From Acorus gramineus (Eukaryota > Streptophyta > Magnoliopsida > Acorales > Acoraceae), in assembly GCA_030737835.1 (NCBI GenBank), contig CM060856.1, forward strand, positions 17,277,116 through 17,341,115: a stretch of DNA of 64,000 bases, written 5' to 3'. The notes below the pieces were generated by a model. That model made no database searches. It had not been told where the DNA came from and was given only the letters and a program-made list of their open reading frames with translations. Shown here one piece after another: positions 56,171 to 64,000 of this stretch (position 1 is its first letter; each line of letters opens with the position of its first letter). Made by a program: the position numbers and the translations under genes.

Positions 56171-56436
56171 TAATTTTTTTTTTCAAAATACATATCCCGT
56201 AAATGTGAGTACATAGGCATTAGGCAGTCGGCAATTGAATAACAACACTCCAAAGCAAAACAAGTAGTGTAATCTCAATCACCCCAGCTTTAGCTCTGGC
56301 AAATCTGGACCGTCCGATGAAGATTTCCGGGCTCCCTAAAGCCCTCTCCGGGGTCGCGCGCGTCCACCATTTCTCACAAGCTTCATTTTCCGAGGTCCTG
56401 AAGTCGAAACCTCGCCGTGCGATCAAGACTTAAGCG
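56171..56436 (+). promoter_or_regulatory. PFC1 promoter and 5' UTR region
   Basis: Composition turns GC-rich from ~56290 (CTCTCCGGGGTCGCGCGCGT) towards the ATG at 56437. No clear TATA box is seen, as is common for plastid housekeeping genes. Confidence 0.4.
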
Positions 56437-59400
56437 ATGCTTTCCGTCTCGCAAACCGTCCCGACGTCTCCTCCGCTCGCGAGGGATGCGCTACGCAGTC
56501 GCAGAACCCGTTCTCCGCTCGCTCGGTCGCGGAGTCTGAGCTCCTGCTTCAGCTGCCGTTGCAACGCAGAGGTGGCGAAGGGGCGCGGGCGAAGCGGGGA
56601 CGACTACCACTCCACTCTCAGAGCTCTCAATTCCAGAGGCCGCGTCCCCAGAAAGTCCCTCGGACAGGTGGGTCTTTGTTTTTTTCGTTTTTTATGGTCA
56701 TATATGATATGGGTTTGTTCAATTGGTTGATATTGTGAACTGGGTCGTTGTTATTTTGAAAGAAAATAAGATATAATGAAGTGGTTTCGCATCCTTTCGT
56801 GAACTTGATTGAAGTTTGATTTTGTTTTGTAATTGATTTGATGTGAAATTGTGTTGCTTCTATTGCTATATTGAATGTGTTCCACATCTCTCTAGAATTT
56901 AGTTTTGTTCCGTCGGGATTTTGAAAGTTTGCTTTTTTTTTTTAGATGCATTGTACTATGAAGGAGGAACAACGTGTTTTGCTTATGAAGTTTGGCGATT
57001 TGTCCGTTGTCATAATCGGCAATGTCATATTTTGTGGCATGGGACACGATCTGTTCCTAAGAATTTTTCAATTTTGAAGAAAAATAATTTTGGGGATGTA
57101 ATATGAGGACTTCCTAGAAGATCACCCAGCTTAGTATTACTCTCTCACAAGCACACTTGACTTCAGTATTCTGTTCCTAAGAAAATTGGGTGATAGGATT
57201 TCAAGTGCTCATTTTTGAAATTATAATATGCTTGGTAATGGCTAATCGAAGTGAGAATATGGTTTTATTGTTTTTGCTTTGTGCCATTTCACAAGTCTTA
57301 GGAGAGTATTGAATTTTTAAAAGGGTTGTGATACACTCAGTTCTTTTTACAGTCACTAACACAGTATATAAAAGCATCTAGCACCATGTATACTCACAGT
57401 CAATATACACTCTATTATGAAAAATGCAAAAACATACATGTTCAATTCACATGAGATACTTCATTAAAATAATGTATTGGCCAAGCATATATTTAAAAAA
57501 ATCAAAACGTGTGCGGTCTGCAAAATTGACTAGCAAAATGACTGAGCATAACATTTTCTTTTTCTGAAGTTCATATTTTATGACTTGCATGCAGCCTTGT
57601 TACCAATAATGCTAAATTAATGAATAATTCGCGTATTAAATGCGCATTAAACATAAAAAGTATTGATTGCGCCTTGAAAGAAAAGTACTTTTTTTACCGA
57701 ATTAAACGCGTATTAAACAATTATTAAACGCATTTTGACTTTTTGTAATATTTTGATGCATTTGAAGTTTGAACTATAAACTAGTAGATGTCAATGTATA
57801 TTTTGATTAATTTGCTTGGCCTAAAATACCATGTTTCAAGTTTTAGACATTTGAGGATTGCTGATTTTCTATTTTAAATTCAATTTTTATTGTTCCGAAT
57901 TTTTCCCAAAGTTTACCGTATTGAGAATTATTGCCTTGCTGCATTATTCCCGAATTCCGTACCGGTGACAAGGGCACGCGGTGCATGTTTTCAGCCCAAA
58001 AACTAGCATGCAAAGAGTGAATTCAATTGTAGAACTAATTCTGGTCTGAACTGAAACGAGTGGAAATGTAACTCTTAATTTTAGCTCCATTTATATTGGA
58101 TTATGGTAGGGTATAAAATAATTATAATGTTCTAATTTTTAACTAGTACAACAGTTGATTGATCTTATTTAAAATCGTAAATTAAGTAAATACATTCGAC
58201 AAAAATGTGGAACATTCAATTGGGCTGATATATAATGACATTAGACATCTAAGTCGTACAAGTAAAGAGATCTATTCATTGATAAGAGAAAGAAAAAACG
58301 TGAACAGTGATTGGAGGAGCATGTTATCTGAAATGTTTAATTTACCTGTATTTGTTTTTATTTCTCCATCTCTGCAAATGTATTTCTCTGATCCCGTCAG
58401 TATGGCTAGCATCCAACATAAACACGCTTCTTAATTGAATTTATATAGTCTACAGAAGCTTTTATTGTATAAGATTCATTGCAAGAATTGGTTCATATTG
58501 TGCCAAATCCAAAGGAAAATGAGATACTGGTATTTGAATAGGGAAATATGCAACATACCAACAAATTTGCTTTGTTACAGAGAGAGTAATAATTTAATGG
58601 TTGGATCTGCTGAAGTAAGGCTGGATTTTGCAAAAATGATTAAATGAGATGATGATCAAAAAAAAAAAAAAACATTGTCGATAGTATATTTCTGCTTTGG
58701 GGCATTCTCATGTTATCATTTCCTGATGGATGATGAGCAGTTTGTTTTGTCTGTCAAAAGCATTATTTTCTTATTGATAACTTAATCTTGAAGTTTATTT
58801 ATCTATGTTTGGGTTCTGCAATGGGTTGATTCTGTTTGTGTTCCCTCACTTCCTACATCTCCATTTTGATAATATGTAGGTTTATCCGTTTATGAGAGTG
58901 ATTGCTCATTCATGAAATGGTTTTTCCTTAGTAGAATTGGACTATTTGCACTAAACAATCATATATTAGTCTCAACTGTAATCTTTATTTCTTTTAAGAG
59001 GATTAACGATATGTAGTGCATACACCATCCATTTAAAGCATTAGTCTGCACATAAATTTAGTACTCTGTGTACTATGATGGAAATAAATGGTTGTTTCGA
59101 AATGTTGCGTCCCACATTGTGCTTTTTTTGTTTTTCCTTTTCATTTTTAGATAGTTCATTGGTTAAGTTGCTCATGCTGGAAAAAGGATCCAATTTTTCG
59201 TCAAAAGAACAATCTTCTTTCCCCTAAAGGTCTGATGCACACTTATGTTTTGCTGCAGCATTATATGTTGAATTCTTCCATCAATGAACAGCTATCCAGT
59301 TTAGCTGATGTTAAAGATGGTGATGTAATTCTTGAAATTGGACCTGGCACTGGCTCATTGACCAGTGTTCTTATAAATTCTGGTGCAACAGTTATTGCAG

Positions 59401-62400
59401 TTGAAAAGGTCTGCAAACTCTTCCTTTCTATATGCTTGGCGGGTTTTTCATGATGGCTTCATTTTTTTAAGTTTATGTACACTTCTCTTTTAGATTTTTT
59501 TCTTTTTCTTTTTTTCTGATGGACACATTTGCTGAATAATTTCATGATTTGATTCAAAACCACTGTACTTTGATTGATATGATACTTGTATTGTATTTGG
59601 AAAAGCCAAAGGTTGCATATTGAAGGTAATATTGAATCCCATGCATCCCTCAGCTTTGGAAAGGCAATCTTGGTAATTGGAAATCACATGCATTTGGAAT
59701 ATTGGAATGTGTCCTAGAGCTTGGGGCCATTATAGGCACTGGACCATGTCAAGTGCCATGCTCGCCGTATCAAAACCTCCCCTCAAAATAGATCAATTTT
59801 TCCCAAAAGATGGACTTCACTTCAACATATGCATAATAGCTATAACTATATTTGATCAACTATAATCAATATTAACAATTACAAATCTTGAATTTTTTTT
59901 TTTTTGTTGAGAATCAGATAGGCATTGTCTTTCAATTAGGGGAAATCAAACAAATCATGAAATACTTATACTAATAATATTGATAGTACATAATAATTTT
60001 ATTAGTAACAATGTATATAATCAAATACAGTTTTGAAATGAAATCACCCCCTTAGAATTTCTTAGGACCACCACATGATTTTATAATCATGCATTTTTAC
60101 AACCAACAGCACTCAAACATTTCAAAATCAAGATGATCCTGCCCAAATCAAGTTGATTTCAAAATCTGCAATAAATTTTGGAATCCCTCATGCCTTCCTG
60201 GTCAAACTAATACCATGTTATCCTGTAAATTATTGATGATGAACTCTGGTCATTTCAAACAAACAATGCAATCCTAATCCTCAAAATTCGGAAAAAGTTC
60301 TTATGTACCATTCATGTGTGTGTATATCTTTTGAGCAGAAAATTTCATCTGTTAGATCATGAAGAGTGGTTGAATTTCTTGTCATTGTTAATCACATCTT
60401 GTTCTGTAGCTGGCACTTATGATTTTGGTTGGATTTCAGGATCCGCACATGGCCATGCTTGTGAGGGACCGGTTTGATGGTATAAATCAACTCTTGGTAA
60501 TTCCATCACTAGTTTACATAAATGGGGATTTGGGTTGCAAGTTTGAATTTTGATATTTTAAAGAATACTCACTTGTTGAGATTCTTAATTTAGCAGTAGT
60601 GACGTGGGATTAATTGGTTATTGATTCCTAATAAGATTCCCGATAATCTTGTCATTTTTTCTTAACCATAAATATTTGGTCCCAGAGTGTATTTGTATCT
60701 CACCTTCTGGACTTATGAATGCAAGTGAACATATTTCTAATCATGTCATAGATACCATGGTGTCCTATATGGAATGCTGCTAGCGAAGCCCTCTTAAGGC
60801 TATTAGGGGTCTTATATAATGTGACATACCCATCCCAGGTTTATACATGTATTGGCATCAATATGGAGGGCTACAAGCTGTGCGAGGATTTGAGATATAT
60901 AACAGCAGAACTTTTTTCAAAGTTTATCCATTACTTAAAAACACTCAGTTGATCCTCATTGTCTGTCATAATTTACATGGACTCATAACTTTTAATGTTA
61001 AGTTTACCAAATGCTTATTGCTTTCTACTTCCATGATGTTATGTTAATAGGAATTGGGATATGTTGGACACTGAGATTGAATTTGTTTAGTCCCACTGTT
61101 CGTTTGTTACCACCAATTGAATATAAAAAAATTTATGTAGGTTTTGGAAGAGGACTTCACTAAGTGTCACATTCGCTCCCATCTGGGCTCCTTGTTGGAA
61201 AGTAAGGAATTCATCGGGAGAGACTTAACACATGCAAAAGTAAGTTTCTTTACATACTAGCATTGTACTTCTTTGAAAGTAATTTACATGGTAATTTTTT
61301 TTATTTATGATCACTTTTGATAATGGAAATGGAAATTTATGTTTCTTGTTTGAATAATGGGCCTCATGGATTATTTTATGCAATTAACCCTTTGTCTTCC
61401 CAGCAAAAAAATGGTGATCTATATCCATAGTACTTGAGTGTACAACTTTTTTTTTTTTTGTAGTAATGTGAATATGCTAGCATATTCTTTTGTTTATTAT
61501 TTAATCTAAGTCATCAATTTATTTGTCTACTAGCTATCAATCGGCCATGAAGTAAATTGCTTACTAGCATTCTCTGGTATAATAGGCTCAATTAGCCCTC
61601 ATGATTGTGGAATGAATAATTTTTAGTCAGTCATTGATGTATTGTACTTGTACATATATAACATACTTTAGACACCCAGATAATGGGGACAAGACTTTTT
61701 CTTTAATTAATCATTTCTCATTATCATTTAATTTATTATCAATTCCTGTAGAATAGCTTTTCTAATGTAGCATGATACAACACATTCCTTGTCAAAAATT
61801 TCAACTTAACCTGATTCTCTGCATATTCATACACGTGGTTCGATAGGTATGCTTGTATGCAAGAACTGAATTGTCAGAGCAGCTATGACAGGATTTGGGG
61901 AAACAACTTTCTCATATGTGTATGACTCGGATGTCAGCAATGGGATTGGATTCACCATTTAGTCATTTATGCAATGTTTATTGGAACTTGTCTTCTCCTA
62001 ATGATGTGAATGTCTGAGAATAACATACCCAAGTTATATAATTGCAGGTGGTATCCAATATACCCTTTAACATAACTACAGATGTTGTCAAACACCTTCT
62101 TCCTATGGGTGACATCATTTCTGAAGTTGTCCTCTTACTTCAGGTTTGAAGCATGAACATTCACCTCCCATATTCATGTCTCTCCATCTGTCTGTTGCTT
62201 GTGTTCTTACCTGATGATATTGTTCTCAATTGTTAATACAATATGAGAAATTCAAATGTGATTAGATAGTTTTCAAATTTTCTGAGTTGAATCCAAGTAT
62301 TGAAATTTGAAATCTCCTTTGGAACTTATGTAATTAGAGTCATCTAAGAACTGCAAGATGCCTAGGGGTTTGAAATAGACATTATAGAATAATTGGAGCC

Positions 62401-63140
62401 CAAGTTCCACACCTTATTTCACAGACATCTATCACCTTGCTTACTCCTACATTGCTTAATGTTTTCATGACATAAGCATGTCATTGTTCACATTATATAT
62501 TTCTATAGGCCGAACATCTAAGACAATAGCATCAAGAGCACAGACTATTATGATGTTCCTGCAATTTCTCTGTTTGATGGCATCTCACTTAGGGTTCCTG
62601 CAAATCATGAAAGTCGATTATTTTGGAAATTGAAAATAGCGGACTCATAAGTGCTCTCTTACAACCATCTGGTCAAATTTTGGTCGGAGATGAAAAGAAC
62701 CTGCTCGTTTAGAATGTTGCATGATTGGATGAACTGTGACAATGTTGCTCAGCTACTGCGTTTTGCTGTTTTCTGGTGACTGTAGAAAGCAGAATAGAAT
62801 AAGTTTTTGTTTGAAAAGAGCATTGATGTTATACGATGGCAGAAGGGATTGTGGAAGATTTGTACTTGTTTAGCTTAAGTCTCTTTTTTTGTCTAGCGAT
62901 GGGGGAGGGTTTTTCTTATGTATTATCTAGACACTTGTCATATGTAGGAAGCATTTTCCTTTTAATGTTGGATATTAAATGGAGTCATGAAACTCCCTGA
63001 TATTTAATTCTTCATGAACGATAACTTGTTTTTCCTTTTTCAAATGTTTATCCAGGATGAGACGGCTATACGCTTGGTTGATGCTTCTTTGCGAAGATCT
63101 GAATATCGTCCCATCAATATATTTGTGAATTTCTACTCAT
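56437..63140 (+). CDS. PFC1: Plastid 16S rRNA dimethyladenosine transferase, first six exons (3'-partial)
   Basis: KsgA/RsmA-family enzyme that, in the Arabidopsis homologue PALEFACE1, uses S-adenosylmethionine to dimethylate two adjacent adenosines near the 3' end of plastid 16S rRNA. Exons are 56437-56667, 59259-59408, 60440-60496, 61141-61239, 62048-62143 and 63056-63140. All introns are GT-AG, and the first is ~2.6 kb. The first ~65 residues are Ser/Arg-rich and fit a transit peptide. Family motifs are RKSLGQHYML (72-81), the SAM-binding [13 protein letters not shown] (103-115), AVEKDPHM (124-131), EEDF, and the catalytic-loop VVSNIPFN (180-187), where many relatives have NLPY or NLPF. 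Exon 6 ends NIFVNFYS with one base of the next codon, so the remaining ~100-odd residues lie past the window. ATG choice: first in frame in a GC-rich exon. No defect seen. Confidence 0.93.
56668..59258 (+). other. PFC1 intron 1 with repeat-like content
   Basis: At 57600-57990 are AATTCGCGTATTAAATGCGC and GAATTAAACGCGTATTAAAC words and a GCATTATTCCCGAATTCCGT stretch. They resemble parts of a plant DNA transposon, but no termini were found. Frames at 58207-58647 have no domain. Confidence 0.4.
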
Positions 63141-64000
63141 GTAAGTATCTTCATATCTAAATGTAACATCATAAAGCAAAATGTTATGCAAATATGCATG
63201 AATACATGTTAAAGTGGTTAATATGATGGTAATTTGTAAGATAGAAATGAGGAAGTTGCCTACCTTTTTACAGAGAGACAAAAAACACACTGCTAAGCCT
63301 TCTTTTCTTCTTTCTCTTAATCCTTGTTCTAAGTTCTTCCTCAATGAATTCTTCTTCCTTCTTCATCTTCCCCAAGTTTTTCTTCTTTTCCCTGATATTC
63401 TCATAGCCATTGTATCCCCAACCTTCTCTTCATCTATATTTTTCGTGAACACATTCACCCCATGTTGCAACCCTTATTGAAAGAAAAAGACTTTCCCTTG
63501 ATATCTTTTGGATCCTTTTGTGAATTTGCTCAGAGCTCAGCCTACTTACAAAAATTGGAAATTAAACATACAGATGATCTAGAAAAAGAAAAATTCAGAC
63601 AAGTCTAGGAAAATTTGTGTCGTAGTTTTTTTGGTAACTGGCTTTCCTTCCTTCCCCACGAGTCTGAACGATTCATAATTCTACCTTTGAGAAAGGGAAG
63701 ATGCAGAAATATATTTTATCCATGAGAATGTTCTAACAGAACTCACAATCCCCATGGACCCTGTTATCAAGGAGCTCATAACCATTGATAGGAAGCTGTT
63801 ATTTAGGAACTCACACTATTCAGGTACATTGCTGATGTTATCCACCAATGAATCTTTGATTTTCTAGTTGAATGAAAAATATTTCTACTTTCTGAAAAAC
63901 ATTGCAATGAATATCAGCTGCGAGTATGTGATGAACTTTGCTAAGGAACCTGCGCTACATATTTGTTGACACATATACTCACTCATCTTCATCGTTATAG
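63141..64000 (+). other. PFC1 intron 6 (open at the window end)
   Basis: Starts with the donor GTAAGTAT. No sequence matching the next PFC1 exon (the EPEYNFRVP region in relatives) was found before 64000. The frame at 63214-63480 is taken as intronic chance. Confidence 0.5.

Overview
The window is nuclear DNA of a flowering plant. The evidence is intron-bearing genes of plastid-targeted proteins, a plant DREB/ERF transcription factor, and plant-type hAT, Mutator, Tourist, SINE, L1 and Copia elements. I cannot place it to genus. GC-rich first exons set in AT-rich spacer would suit a monocot, magnoliid or early eudicot.

Only four host genes are visible in 64 kb. (1) At 803-1696 (+) lie the last three exons of 15-cis-zeta-carotene isomerase (Z-ISO); its 5' exons lie before the window. 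(2) At 23783-24337 (-) is an intronless ERF/DREB group III factor close to ERF025-027. (3) At 50238-53298 (+) is a complete seven-exon TraB/PrgY-domain gene like Arabidopsis At1g05270, which seems to use two GC-AG introns. (4) At 56437-63140 (+) are the first six exons of PFC1, the plastid 16S rRNA dimethyladenosine transferase; its 3' exons lie beyond the window. The genes are not an operon or cluster. Z-ISO and PFC1 act in plastids, and the TraB protein has a plausible transit peptide.

The rest is mostly transposable elements, many nested. Several have target-site duplications (TSDs) readable directly. Three non-autonomous hAT elements have perfect 8-bp TSDs (10037-10588, 26427-27072, 54039-54546). 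A ~4 kb hAT with a nearly whole transposase (35997-40045) carries inside it a Mutator-type fold-back with a perfect 9-bp TSD (38894-39850). There are Tourist-like MITEs with 3-bp TSDs, one inserted in a 92-bp minisatellite (5024-6028). Other items are tRNA-derived SINEs, two 5'-truncated L1 LINEs (29453-31581 and 43520-47030), a broken Copia element with two LTRs (13447-18041), and several long fold-back elements (18686-19544, 48205-49335, 32848-34486, 42115-43512).

I found no clearly new biological system. The most unusual material is the fold-back elements whose long inverted arms are themselves built of tandem repeats, a pair of related elements studded with GTTACATTTA-type palindromes (one holding a GC-rich island that may be captured host DNA), and the GC-AG introns of the TraB gene.
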